From positions 1 through 25,896 of the IMG/VR virus record IMGVR_UViG_3300017773_000118: a stretch of DNA of 25,896 bases, one strand, 5' to 3'. Numbering within the stretch: the stretch's first letter is position 1; each line of letters opens with the position of its first letter. Positions 16,534 to 22,802 of this stretch are shown here, one piece after another. The stretch is from a virus. Position numbers and translations under genes: made by a program. Under the pieces are notes generated by a model. The model was not told the origin of the DNA. It ran no database searches and saw only the letters and a program-made list of their open reading frames with translations.

Positions 16534-17675
16534 TGGCTGGATATCGCTGGAGCGGGAGTACTGTATTTACTGATCTGACTGTTGACGGCGATACGATCAT
16601 CGTCGACGAGACGAATAACCGGGTCGGCATCGGCACAGATAGCCCCTCGAAGACGCTCGACGTCGACGGGGATGTGCTGGTCACGGGAGACATCATTCTC
16701 GACGATGGTGGCTCGCTCAAGGAGGCAGGCGGCACGGCTGCGATCACCTTCGACGGCTCTGGGCATGTGACTAAGATCGGCCAAGACTCGATGTCGTCGG
16801 GCGATGTGCTGACCTGGGACGGGTCGAAGTTCGTCGGTGAGGCTCCCACGACTGGAGACGTCACGGGCGTCACCGCTGGTGTAGGCCTCTCTGGTGGAGG
16901 ATCGAGCGGAGCCCTGACGCTAACGCTTGATCTGTCAGAGCTGAGCGCTGTGACGCCCACAGCGACCGATAGCTTCGCGACCTTGGACTCAGACGGGTCT
17001 ACAGAGCAGCGGACGACCATCACGGCTCTCAGCGCCTTCCAGGCGGGCTCAGGGCTATCGGCTTCGAGCGGCGTGCTCTCGGTAGATTCGATCACTTCGG
17101 TCGGCACGATCAGCACCGGTGTCTGGCAGGGTACCGCGATCGCTCAAGCCTACGTCGCGAACGACTCGATCAACGGTGACAAGATCGCAGATGATTCGAT
17201 TAACTCTGAGCACTACGTCGACGGCTCTATCGACACTGCTCACATTGCCGACGATCAAGTCACGCTGGCGAAGATGGCGGGGATTACTCGTGGGTCCATC
17301 ATCATCGGGAACGCGAGTGGCAATCCTGCTCTCCTCGGCATCGGCTCGAACAACTATGTGCTGACCTCAGACGGGACAGACATCGCATGGGCTGAGGCGT
17401 CAGGGGGCGGGAGCACCGACCTCAACGGGCTGAGCGCTGCGACCGTGGATGTGGCTGCCGACAGTCTCGGGATCATCGACGCGAACGACAGCAACGCCAG
17501 CCGGAAAGAGTCGATCGCGGACCTTGTTTCGGCAATAGCTGGAACGGGCTTCAGTGCGTCAAGTGGAGTTCTGAACCTCGACGTCGGAGCCTCGGCTACC
17601 GGCTTTGTGAGCGGCGGCGTTAGAAGCACTCCAGATCAAGCAGGCGAGATCCTCGCTATGCAAGTCTTCAGCTAG
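16533..17675 (+). CDS. Tail fibre protein
   Basis: 380-residue protein with clear fibre character: NRVGIGTDSPSKTLDVDGDV near residue 30 is the repeat used by trimeric beta-helical fibres, followed by Gly/Ser-rich linkers (GGGSSGALTLTLDLSEL, GGGSTDLNGLSAATVD) and a run of short imperfect repeats DDSINGDKIADDSINSEHYV in which DSI(N/D)xxxIADD recurs. Two longer units (LSAVTPTATDSFATLDSDGS and LSAATVDVAADSLGIIDAND) look like internal duplications. ISTGVWQGTAIA is also a fibre-type strand. There is no recognisable C-terminal chaperone domain. It probably forms the shaft, with adhesive parts supplied by downstream genes. Confidence 0.8.
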   Translation: MAGYRWSGSTVFTDLTVDGDTIIVDETNNRVGIGTDSPSKTLDVDGDVLVTGDIILDDGGSLKEAGGTAAITFDGSGHVTKIGQDSMSSGDVLTWDGSKFVGEAPTTGDVTGVTAGVGLSGGGSSGALTLTLDLSELSAVTPTATDSFATLDSDGSTEQRTTITALSAFQAGSGLSASSGVLSVDSITSVGTISTGVWQGTAIAQAYVANDSINGDKIADDSINSEHYVDGSIDTAHIADDQVTLAKMAGITRGSIIIGNASGNPALLGIGSNNYVLTSDGTDIAWAEASGGGSTDLNGLSAATVDVAADSLGIIDANDSNASRKESIADLVSAIAGTGFSASSGVLNLDVGASATGFVSGGVRSTPDQAGEILAMQVFS

Positions 17676-17684
17676 AGGAATACC

Positions 17685-18053
17685 ATGGCAGCAATCACCA
17701 AAGTCATCCTAAGCGGTAGCACTACCGGCTTGGGGATCAAGCTCACCGACACCGCTACCTCGGGCAATACCGACGCGGGCTATCTCATCCACACCGCTGT
17801 GGCTGGAACCACTGACATCGATGAGTGCTGGCTGTTTGCCCATAACAGCTCAACAGCAGGGGTGAAGCTGACTCTGGAGGTAGGCGGGGTGACTGCTCCC
17901 GACAATACGATCGAGGTAACTCTCCCCCCAGAGGAGGGCCTGATGCAGGTTCTTCCCGGCCTTCTGCTCCAGAACGGTCTGCATATCAAGGCATTCGCGT
18001 CAGCCGCAAACGTAGTTACAATCTACGGTTTCGTCAATCGGATCGATTACTGA
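17685..18053 (+). CDS. Small virion protein, beta-rich
   Basis: 122 residues, unrecognised. The start follows AGAGGAATACC. Features: KVILSGSTTGLGIKLTDTAT, a Trp-containing strand DECWLFAHNSSTAGVKLTLE and the segment VTLPPEEGLMQVLPGLLLQN typical of small phage structural sandwiches, ending in VVTIYGFVNRIDY. Similar in plan to the decoration-like protein at 6626. Its place between the fibre and a putative receptor-binding protein, with a TGATG overlap to the latter, suggests a tail-tip component. Confidence 0.6.
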   Translation: MAAITKVILSGSTTGLGIKLTDTATSGNTDAGYLIHTAVAGTTDIDECWLFAHNSSTAGVKLTLEVGGVTAPDNTIEVTLPPEEGLMQVLPGLLLQNGLHIKAFASAANVVTIYGFVNRIDY

Positions 18054-18907
18054 TGGGAAGACGCGAACGAACTCAGCACCTAGTTGGCTTCCGGGGCATT
18101 CGTCCCGATCGGATGTCGCGCTGGCATACCGTGATGGACCTGGACTTCAAGGGCAATTGCTGGGATGCGGGCGCCCTCACGGAGAACGCCGGATCGTTAA
18201 CGGTGCTCAATGGCAACCAGTATCACTGCTATGTGCGGAACACTTCGGACAATAGTTGGACGCAGACCGATGACACCGGAATGGTGGTCGACTTCGGCGG
18301 CGGCACCGCTGGAAAGAACAGGCTCACCATCAAGGTGCCGTATTTCCAGCGAGACAGAGATGGAAGGTGGCCTAGAATACGGGCCTCAGCCAGCTTCAGT
18401 TCGCTAACGACTTCAAATAATGGAGATTATATCGGTGTGGGTGTGACGGGATTCTATGTGAACAACGCGAACCCGAAGAACCCGCACGCCGTCGCCATCT
18501 ATGACGCCAATAACGCTTCGACCCCTACCTTTAAGTATGGAGCCCAGGCTATCAAAGGGACGTGGGGATCTACAGGCTCAGGCATGGAGACAACCGGACT
18601 CGTAGCCCCTGACTCTGCGGGCTCGACGACCGGCGTGATCGTCATCGAAGACGGAGGGCAGGGGCTATGGCTGTGTAGAGGTCACGACGGGGACACGATC
18701 ATTAAGAACGGATCGACCAACGTGGACACGTTTCGATCACAGGTCACTGCTGCCGGGTTCAACGGACACACCTCGGACAAGGCCTACTACAGAGCAGACG
18801 GATCGGCCTACGATGGCCCCTATGTCTCGCTGTGGTGCAATGCTGGAGCGACCTCAGGCTCTCAGGCTGTGACCTGGGAGCGGTTGGTTGTGGAGGTTTA
18901 CTACTGA
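18053..18907 (+). CDS. Putative receptor-binding or fibre-tip protein
   Basis: 284 residues, not recognised as a named family. After a basic start (MGRRERTQHLVGFRGIRPDR) it is a Gly/Asn/Ser/Thr-rich beta protein: TVMDLDFKGNCWDAGALTEN, KNRLTIKVPYFQRDRDGRWP, SLTTSNNGDYIGVGVTGFYV, and a C-terminal AVTWERLVVEVYY. The pattern of a concanavalin-like or jelly-roll carbohydrate-binding fold, together with its place after the fibre and before lysis genes, suggests the distal host-binding part. No enzymatic residues are identifiable. Moderate confidence for structural protein, low for exact role. Confidence 0.55.
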   Translation: MGRRERTQHLVGFRGIRPDRMSRWHTVMDLDFKGNCWDAGALTENAGSLTVLNGNQYHCYVRNTSDNSWTQTDDTGMVVDFGGGTAGKNRLTIKVPYFQRDRDGRWPRIRASASFSSLTTSNNGDYIGVGVTGFYVNNANPKNPHAVAIYDANNASTPTFKYGAQAIKGTWGSTGSGMETTGLVAPDSAGSTTGVIVIEDGGQGLWLCRGHDGDTIIKNGSTNVDTFRSQVTAAGFNGHTSDKAYYRADGSAYDGPYVSLWCNAGATSGSQAVTWERLVVEVYY

Positions 18908-19110
18908 TGGCTGATCTCGCATATATCTCAAGCGTTCGCGTGACCGAATACACGCACTTTCTCGAAGACGGAGACACGCCCCGGATGCCGGGCCGCATGA
19001 TCGAGGTCTTCATCCCTGACGAGCGACGGGCAGATGTCGATCGAAACTCTGACATGAGAGCAGAGCTGTCGTCTATCGTCGACGCTGCGATCGTAGCCTC
19101 TGAGGGTTGA
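18907..19110 (+). CDS. Hypothetical small acidic protein
   Basis: 67 residues, unrecognised. It begins at ATG 18907 in a TGATG overlap with the preceding gene; the frame is open further upstream only inside that gene. The sequence MADLAYISSVRVTEYTHFLE, then GDTPRMPGRMIEVFIPDERR and a C-terminal helix DMRAELSSIVDAAIVASEG suggests a compact cytoplasmic or virion protein with no membrane segment. It lies between the presumed adhesin and the lysis-type genes. Confidence 0.6.
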   Translation: MADLAYISSVRVTEYTHFLEDGDTPRMPGRMIEVFIPDERRADVDRNSDMRAELSSIVDAAIVASEG

Positions 19111-19112
19111 TC

Positions 19113-19361
19113 GTGTCTGAGGCGCAGATCGATAAAGTGTGGGCTGTTACGAACGGTATCAGGCGCGACGTCGGAGAGATTAAGGTCTGCATGGCTCGCC
19201 TCGATGAACGCTCAGCCGCCCGCGAGACTCAAGTGGAGCTCCAGTCGATCCGCCTCGACAAGATGGAGCACCGGCTACAGCGCCTCGACCTGAAGGTAGC
19301 CGCCGCCATGGGTATGGTTGCCCTCATCTCCTATGGTCTTCAGCTGCTGGTGAGCGTGTGA
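19113..19361 (+). CDS. XhlA-like membrane protein, probable holin-system component
   Basis: 82 residues from a GTG start seven bases after GAGGG; a TTG at 19107 is an alternative. The N-terminal 55 residues form an amphipathic coiled coil (IDKVWAVTNGIRRDVGEIKV, then LDERSAARETQVELQSIRLD and KMEHRLQRLDLKVAAAM), followed by one C-terminal membrane segment GMVALISYGLQLLVSV. This is the plan of XhlA/haemolysin-type proteins that help holins permeabilise the membrane. The endolysin gene follows with a GTGA overlap. The topology is visible; the function is inferred from plan and neighbour. Confidence 0.68.
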   Translation: MSEAQIDKVWAVTNGIRRDVGEIKVCMARLDERSAARETQVELQSIRLDKMEHRLQRLDLKVAAAMGMVALISYGLQLLVSV

Positions 19362-19945
19362 GCTATCTTCCGCCGATACTTCGATCTGTCCAGGCTCTCG
19401 GCTATGCCGTCTTCGACGGTCCGCGAGACTTCGATCTGAACATTGTCGCCGTGCGCTCGAAGGAGACCCACCGCAAGCCAGACCTATACCTGGACGATAT
19501 GCACGTCATATGGAAGGAGGGCGGACACTGGCGACAATGGAGCGCCGCTTGCACAACGTCACCCGGGGCCTACTTCCTCTCTCATCCTATGCGACCGTCG
19601 GAGGGGTGCGCCATCATGGCCCCAGGCCAGTACCGAGGAGCCTATAAGCGAGGGCTCCACAAAGGGACTGAGGCTCTTCGACAGCATCGTCCGGTGAAGT
19701 ACTACCGAGACAATGACAGAGACGGAGAGCTGGACCTGGACCCGTCGACGCTTCGCACTGGGGTCGCTTATCTGAACATCCACCGAGGCGGGCGGAGCGA
19801 TCGAGTCGGGAAGTGGTCAGCAGGCTGTCAGGTGCTACACCCCGACGATATGGCGCACTTAATCAAGCTGTGCGACGCGCAGATCTCCCACAATCCCGGA
19901 TGGGACACCTTCACTTACACCCTACTCGACGAGGCGCAGCTATGA
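19358..19945 (+). CDS. Putative endolysin with YkuD-like His/Cys signature
   Basis: 195 residues from GTG 19358 (GTGA overlap). The C-terminal half has YLNIHRGG (H142), a 14-residue gap and then WSAGCQVL (C157), close to the H-x(n)-SxGC pattern of L,D-transpeptidase (YkuD) enzymes, here more likely a peptidoglycan-cleaving lysin since it lies in the lysis cassette. The N-terminal part has GYAVFDGPRDFDLNIVAVRS and a Trp/Cys-rich stretch HWRQWSAACTTSPGAYFLSH; a DxDxDGELD-like acidic loop (DNDRDGELDLD) near residue 119 could bind metal. There is no signal peptide, so export would depend on the holin. The His/Cys signature is seen; peptidoglycan as substrate is inferred. A virion-maturation or other role cannot be ruled out. 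Confidence 0.6.
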   Translation: MSYLPPILRSVQALGYAVFDGPRDFDLNIVAVRSKETHRKPDLYLDDMHVIWKEGGHWRQWSAACTTSPGAYFLSHPMRPSEGCAIMAPGQYRGAYKRGLHKGTEALRQHRPVKYYRDNDRDGELDLDPSTLRTGVAYLNIHRGGRSDRVGKWSAGCQVLHPDDMAHLIKLCDAQISHNPGWDTFTYTLLDEAQL

Positions 19946-20184
19946 AGCTCACCAGAGAACAGAGACGAGCCCGCAGACGTCGGGTCATTACGCGAGCCGT
20001 AGCGCTCGCCCGGGAGCTTCACACCGGAGACGAAGAAGCTCAGAAGGCCTTCGTAGTGGGGATCGTGAACAAAGCGATCGACATTCCAGGACTAACGGAG
20101 GCCGCAGAGCGGCGGCTCCTGATGGGCGTGGCAGAACTATTGATCGACCTCGTGTCGAAGGATGGAGACGACGATGGACAATAA
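19942..20184 (+). CDS. Hypothetical basic/helical protein in lysis cassette
   Basis: 80 residues starting at ATG 19942 (ATGA overlap with the lysin). The N-terminus is very basic (MKLTREQRRARRRRVITRAV) and the rest is helical (VGIVNKAIDIPGLTEAAERR, then MGVAELLIDLVSKDG) with a C-terminal acidic end DGDDDGQ. No definite membrane segment. The DIPGLTE..E pattern resembles small proteins near phage lysis genes, but I cannot name a family. Its overlap with the next gene ties it to the cassette. Confidence 0.6.
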   Translation: MKLTREQRRARRRRVITRAVALARELHTGDEEAQKAFVVGIVNKAIDIPGLTEAAERRLLMGVAELLIDLVSKDGDDDGQ

Positions 20185-20416
20185 AGTGAAAGGCGCACTA
20201 GTGGCTCTCGTGGGCTCGCTCTGCGTGGGTGGCGCTCAGCTAATGGACATGGAGTCGCGGATAGCAGCTCTCGAAGAGGCAGCAGGCATCGAGCCTGAGA
20301 GCGCCGAGGATGACGCTGAAGGCGACGCAGACGCAGAGCCTGAGGCAGAGGCCTCAGAAGAGCCAGAGAGCGCTACAGAGGCCACAGAGGAGCCCGAGAG
20401 CAGCGAGGAGGGATAG
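20174..20416 (+). CDS. Membrane-anchored acidic protein
   Basis: 80 residues from ATG 20174, which follows GGAGACGACG at the usual spacing; ATG 20162 is an alternative adding METT. A single hydrophobic segment near the N-terminus (VKGALVALVGSLCVGGAQL) is followed by a short helix and then a C-terminal half made almost only of Glu, Ala, Ser, Asp, Thr and Pro. The plan is a membrane anchor with a disordered acidic tail. It could be a holin accessory or spanin-like protein. It overlaps the preceding gene by 11 bases. Confidence 0.6.
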   Translation: MDNKVKGALVALVGSLCVGGAQLMDMESRIAALEEAAGIEPESAEDDAEGDADAEPEAEASEEPESATEATEEPESSEEG

Positions 20417-20418
20417 TC

Positions 20419-20748
20419 GTGGACCTGTCGATGATTATGGAGCACATCGACGCGATCGGCCTCGTGCCGCTGCTGCTGGCGCAGTCCTACCACATGAATC
20501 AGAAGATGGATTCTCAAGCCGCAGCCATGGACGCACAGCGCAAGGAGCACGACGAGCGCACCACGGAGATGATCAAGGGCTGGGAGCGTCAGCTGGTGGC
20601 GATGGTTAACAAGTACGAAGACAGGGAAACGGAGATCCGCGCTCGCTACGATAGAGTCGTAGAGACCTACAATACCGAGCGAGACCGGCTATTCCGAGAC
20701 ATGGACCGGAAGCTTGACGACGCTGTGAGATTCTTTCAGGCGAGATAG
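20419..20748 (+). CDS. Coiled-coil protein at end of late operon
   Basis: 109 residues from GTG 20419 preceded by GAGGAGGGA. A short hydrophobic N-terminal stretch (IGLVPLLLAQS) is followed by a long charged coiled coil (QAAAMDAQRKEHDERTTEMI, then QLVAMVNKYEDRETEIRARY and TERDRLFRDMDRKLDDAVRF). It is the last + strand gene before the repeat region, two bases after the previous stop. Plan resembles inner-membrane spanin or coiled-coil holin-antagonist proteins, but the N-terminal stretch is short for a full membrane span, so the role stays open. Confidence 0.6.
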   Translation: MDLSMIMEHIDAIGLVPLLLAQSYHMNQKMDSQAAAMDAQRKEHDERTTEMIKGWERQLVAMVNKYEDRETEIRARYDRVVETYNTERDRLFRDMDRKLDDAVRFFQAR

Positions 20749-20757
20749 CCGCCCGCG

Positions 20758-20792
20758 TCAAGGTGCTCATACAGAATTGATGAGCACCTTGA
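20758..20792 (+). terminator. 13-bp hairpin after the late operon
   Basis: TCAAGGTGCTCAT (20758-20770) and ATGAGCACCTTGA (20780-20792) form a perfect 13-bp stem with a 9-base loop, starting ten bases after the stop of the last structural-block gene. No U-run follows, but the position suggests a transcript end or protection of the late mRNA 3' end. The right arm is also the first unit of a tandem 9-mer repeat. Confidence 0.6.
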
Positions 20793-20816
20793 GCACCTTG
20801 AGCTTCTTGAACACCT
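20781..20816 (+). repeat. Four tandem 9-mers (TGAGCACCT type)
   Basis: TGAGCACCT occurs twice in tandem (20781-20798), followed without gap by TGAGCTTCT (20799-20807) and TGAACACCT (20808-20816). The same AGCACCTTGAGC string appears once again near 25075, in the next control region. The periodicity could bind a phage protein; its meaning is unknown. Confidence 0.7.
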
Positions 20817-20847
20817 TTGGTCGTATGTCGTAACGACGCGCGCTGAG

Positions 20848-20890
20848 TGTGGCGGTGTGGCGGTGTGGCGGATGTGGCGGATGTGGCGGC
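20848..20890 (+). repeat. Five tandem 8/9-mers (TGTGGCGG type)
   Basis: TGTGGCGG is repeated five times: two 8-base units, then three 9-base units ending in A, A and C. Together with the 9-mers just upstream this makes two unlike tandem families in one 239-base gap, an iteron-like layout that could mark a replication origin or a protein-binding array. They could equally be slippage-derived. Confidence 0.7.
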
Positions 20891-20901
20891 AAATACAGGT
20901 A

Positions 20902-20943
20902 GCCCCCGAACACCCCCGGAGCGACTCAGGGGCGAACGGGGGC
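20902..20943. terminator. GC-rich imperfect inverted repeat before the resolvase 3' end
   Basis: GCCCCCG (20902-20908) pairs with CGGGGGC (20937-20943), with an inner CCCC/GGGG continuing the stem across an internal loop. It lies between two convergent transcription units, 45 bases from the resolvase stop codon, so it could end the minus-strand transcript. No U-run is visible on either strand. Confidence 0.4.
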
Positions 20944-20987
20944 AGCCCTGAAGGGCAGAGCGCCCATCCTCGACGCCCCGCGCAAGT

Positions 20988-21497
20988 CTACCCCACAGGG
21001 CCGACGTGAGCCAGCCCGAAGAGGGCGAGACAGCCCGCGTCAGAGAGCCCGTCGTGCGGCTTGCGGCGTCTACCCCAGGTGAGGCTAAGCTCTGGCAGCC
21101 GAGCGCCCACGAGGGCTATAGAGCGCGCCTTCCCCTCACCCTGGAGACCTGCGTACATGCTCCGCGTCCATCGAGCTGACGAGACATCGAGCAGAGGCAG
21201 ACGGAGCGCGTGGACGATGCCGCTCCAGAGTCCCCAGCCGAATCCCGTCGTCAGACAGCTCGATCTTCCTTCGATAGGGCGAGCCTGTTGACGCTCAAGG
21301 ACCACGAGAGCGACCTCTCCGCGCTCGGCTATCTCTTCGAGCACCTGGACCATCCTGCGGACGTTGTAGGCCTTGCCAGCTACGTAGCCCTCCTCTGGAT
21401 GGTCGGCGGCTGTCCACTCTGTAGCCGTGGGTCTGCCTGTGATGTCGAGGGCTACGACGCCCCCTTTCTTGCCTGGGTCGATGCCTATGATCTGCAT
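20988..21497 (-). CDS. RuvC-like Holliday junction resolvase
   Basis: Cuts four-way DNA junctions formed in recombination or replication before packaging. The start was chosen at MQII because it follows AAGGAGCGACAC, the same leader as the + strand early genes; the frame is open further upstream without such a site. 169 residues, matching RuvC size. The RNase H-fold acidic residues are visible: IGIDPGKKGG (D7), LVVLERQQARP (E68) and HDGLSDAGCLALFG (D149, D153). It is the only minus-strand gene in the window and probably works with the ERF annealing and SSB-like proteins encoded to its right. Upstream is a 262-base divergent control region. Confidence 0.85.
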   Translation of the reverse strand: MQIIGIDPGKKGGVVALDITGRPTATEWTAADHPEEGYVAGKAYNVRRMVQVLEEIAERGEVALVVLERQQARPIEGRSSCLTTGFGWGLWSGIVHALRLPLLDVSSARWTRSMYAGLQGEGKARSIALVGARLPELSLTWGRRRKPHDGLSDAGCLALFGLAHVGPVG

Positions 21498-21530
21498 GTG
21501 TCGCTCCTTGATTAGATGTGCCCGCGTAGC

Positions 21531-21575
21531 GGTTCCAACTGGGTGTGGTTTGGTTACCATATCACAGTTGGAACC
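21531..21575. promoter_or_regulatory. 11-bp inverted repeat in divergent control region
   Basis: GGTTCCAACTG (21531-21541) and CAGTTGGAACC (21565-21575) are perfect reverse complements with a 23-base spacer; centres are 34 bp apart, about three helical turns. It lies between the minus-strand resolvase and the + strand early operon. On the minus strand the second arm overlaps TATGGT, a -10-like box also seen in the + strand leader at 21713. It looks like an operator for a dimeric regulator, although an RNA hairpin in the resolvase leader is also possible. Confidence 0.55.
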
Positions 21576-21594
21576 ACCCCCGAAAACACCGCGC

Positions 21595-21759
21595 GCGCCA
21601 CTCGATCAAGGCGATAGGTGCAGATATGATCTTTTCCTATTCGCTGCACTGCGCTTCAGTAGATAAATAAATGATACAAAAGTGGCGCACGTTAGCTGTG
21701 CACGGATTAAGCTATGGTCATGAGGCGGGGAGATAAACCAACCCCACCAAAGGAGCGAC
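21595..21759 (+). promoter_or_regulatory. Promoter-like region, copy B, for the early operon
   Basis: The region starts with GCGCCACTCGATCA (21595-21608), then CCTATTCGCTGCACTGCGCT (21636-21655), both repeated upstream of 25265. TGTGCAC at 21697-21703 is followed after 15 bases (ending in -10-like TATGGT, 21713-21718) by CATGAGGCGGG and the ribosome site AAAGGAGCGAC. The block from TGTGCAC to the ribosome site matches copy A at 1280. No standard -35 is clear. The stretch 21656-21690 is AT-rich. No gene is seen in 21498-21759. Confidence 0.6.
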
Positions 21760-22155
21760 ATGACTACCACGCAAACCACCACATGTGACAAGTGCCTCGG
21801 AAAGGGCTACATCCGCGCCTTTCGCCACATCGCAGGCGGCGACTGCTTCGCTTGCGGTGCTACTGGTCGCGTCGATGCTGCTAAGCAGACCCGATCGGTC
21901 ACGGCCTCGGCCCCGCAGCCGGATGGTCGCATGGTAGACATCGGGATCGCCAGCGTGTGGATGAAAGTCTACAAAGACGGCGGTTTTCAGGCGCAGGTCA
22001 TCGAGATCGAGGACGGTCGCGAGTCCCGAGCTGGAGACATCTACTTTTCAATCCGTCAAGGCCGGGTGGTGGATGTGGAGCTGACGGACGGAATCTGTGG
22101 TCGCTGGACGCGGACAGAAGCGGCAAGCGCTCTCCAAGCGGCCTATCGGGGATAA
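21760..22155 (+). CDS. Zinc-ribbon protein, first gene of early operon
   Basis: 131 residues starting at the ATG after AAAGGAGCGAC. Residues 9-37 have the cysteine pairs CDKCLGKG and CFACGATGRV, a DnaJ-type CxxCxGxG zinc motif with a connecting AFRHIAGGD. The C-terminal part (WMKVYKDGGFQAQVIEIEDG, then GDIYFSIRQGRVVDVELTDG) is a beta domain of unknown type, ending in a helix. Such zinc proteins bind nucleic acid or partner proteins; which one applies here is not clear. A hairpin module and a second zinc-ribbon gene follow. Confidence 0.7.
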   Translation: MTTTQTTTCDKCLGKGYIRAFRHIAGGDCFACGATGRVDAAKQTRSVTASAPQPDGRMVDIGIASVWMKVYKDGGFQAQVIEIEDGRESRAGDIYFSIRQGRVVDVELTDGICGRWTRTEAASALQAAYRG

Positions 22156-22173
22156 TTAAAATTAACCATCACA

Positions 22174-22201
22174 GCCCCCGCAAGGGGGCGAGGAGCGACA
22201 C
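22174..22201 (+). promoter_or_regulatory. GNRA hairpin plus early-type ribosome site
   Basis: GCCCCC-GCAA-GGGGGC (22174-22189) is followed at once by GAGGAGCGACAC and the ATG at 22202. TAACCATCACA precedes the stem, as it does at 25472. Identical in stem and loop to 2112-2127. The stem ends directly beside the ribosome site, so it could modulate initiation or RNA decay between the two cistrons. Confidence 0.55.
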
Positions 22202-22402
22202 ATGCACTATCGAGCCATCATCACAGGCCGACATCCTCATCCATCAGTCAACGGTATCAGCGCGTGCGCTGTCAAGTGTCCCGGCTGCGGCCTCCGTCGC
22301 GTCGTCACTTATGGCGGCTGGAGCGCTCTCGGCTGTCGCTGCGGCGCTACGCTGCACCGCTTCCAGAAGCAGGTAGACGCAGCTCAGAAGGGTGAGGCAT
22401 GA
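22202..22402 (+). CDS. Small zinc-ribbon protein
   Basis: 66 residues from the ATG after GAGGAGCGACAC. It has CPGCGLRRVV (about residue 26) and GCRCGATLHRF (about residue 45), two CxxC/CxC knuckles that form a classic zinc ribbon, with strands between them (VVTYGGWSALG). Basic C-terminus. Family unknown; small zinc ribbons in early phage operons often bind DNA, RNA or host polymerase, but no target can be read here. Overlaps the next gene as ATGA. Confidence 0.65.
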   Translation: MHYRAIITGRHPHPSVNGISACAVKCPGCGLRRVVTYGGWSALGCRCGATLHRFQKQVDAAQKGEA

Positions 22403-22674
22403 AGAACCCTTACCAGGACATCTCGCGGCTCTTCCGTGAGCTTGCAGACGCCTTCGAGGCTCTTGACCAGCAGGTGACACGCCGGCAGGACTACCAGAGC
22501 CGGGGGTACCGCTCTCTGGCCTCTCAGATGGGAATCGGCATCGTACACGACTACGGCGTCAAGCTCACCCCGTCAGAGTACGCACAGCTCAAGCGAGAGG
22601 AGAAGCGGCGAGCCGAGGCAGGACAGCCAGAGCCAGAGCCTCAGACCTTTATTAGCTACGCGGAAACGACGTGA
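22399..22674 (+). CDS. Hypothetical helical protein
   Basis: 91 residues, unrecognised, starting at ATG 22399 in an ATGA overlap. The N-terminal half is an amphipathic helix (YQDISRLFRELADAFEALDQ), followed by SLASQMGIGIVHDYGVKLTP and a very charged segment LKREEKRRAEAGQPEPEPQT. No membrane or cysteine motif. Its 3' end overlaps the small membrane ORF at 22674 as TGATG, so it belongs to the same translated chain. Confidence 0.65.
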   Translation: MKNPYQDISRLFRELADAFEALDQQVTRRQDYQSRGYRSLASQMGIGIVHDYGVKLTPSEYAQLKREEKRRAEAGQPEPEPQTFISYAETT

Positions 22675-22802
22675 TGCGGGCAAATCATGACCTCATCCGC
22701 GAGGCTATCGCGGGTACTATCTTTACGGCTGCCATCCTTGCGGCCATCATCGCAGCCCCGCGCATAGCGTATTGGCTGCACATCAACGGAGCGACACCAT
22801 GA
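22674..22802 (+). CDS. 42-residue predicted membrane peptide
   Basis: Short ORF fitting exactly between neighbours: its ATG overlaps the previous stop (TGATG) and its stop overlaps the ATG of the ERF gene (ATGA). The peptide has a polar start MRANHDLIREA, one hydrophobic segment of about 22 residues (IAGTIFTAAILAAIIAA) and a short tail PRIAYWLHINGATP. Its last codons also contain the GGAGCGACACC ribosome site of the ERF gene, so translating it would couple to that gene. It may be a real membrane peptide or mainly a translation-coupling leader. Confidence 0.6.
   Translation: MRANHDLIREAIAGTIFTAAILAAIIAAPRIAYWLHINGATP

Noticed and set aside
20174-20416. Lipoprotein signal in the membrane-anchored acidic protein
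   Set aside because: The Cys is preceded by Leu at -1 (GSLC), which does not fit the lipobox rule of small residues at -1.
20781-20890. CRISPR array
   Set aside because: Units of 8-9 bases follow each other without spacers, and no cas genes are present.
21061-21515. Forward frames opposite the resolvase
   Set aside because: The minus-strand RuvC-like protein has intact catalytic motifs and the common leader; forward frames have neither.
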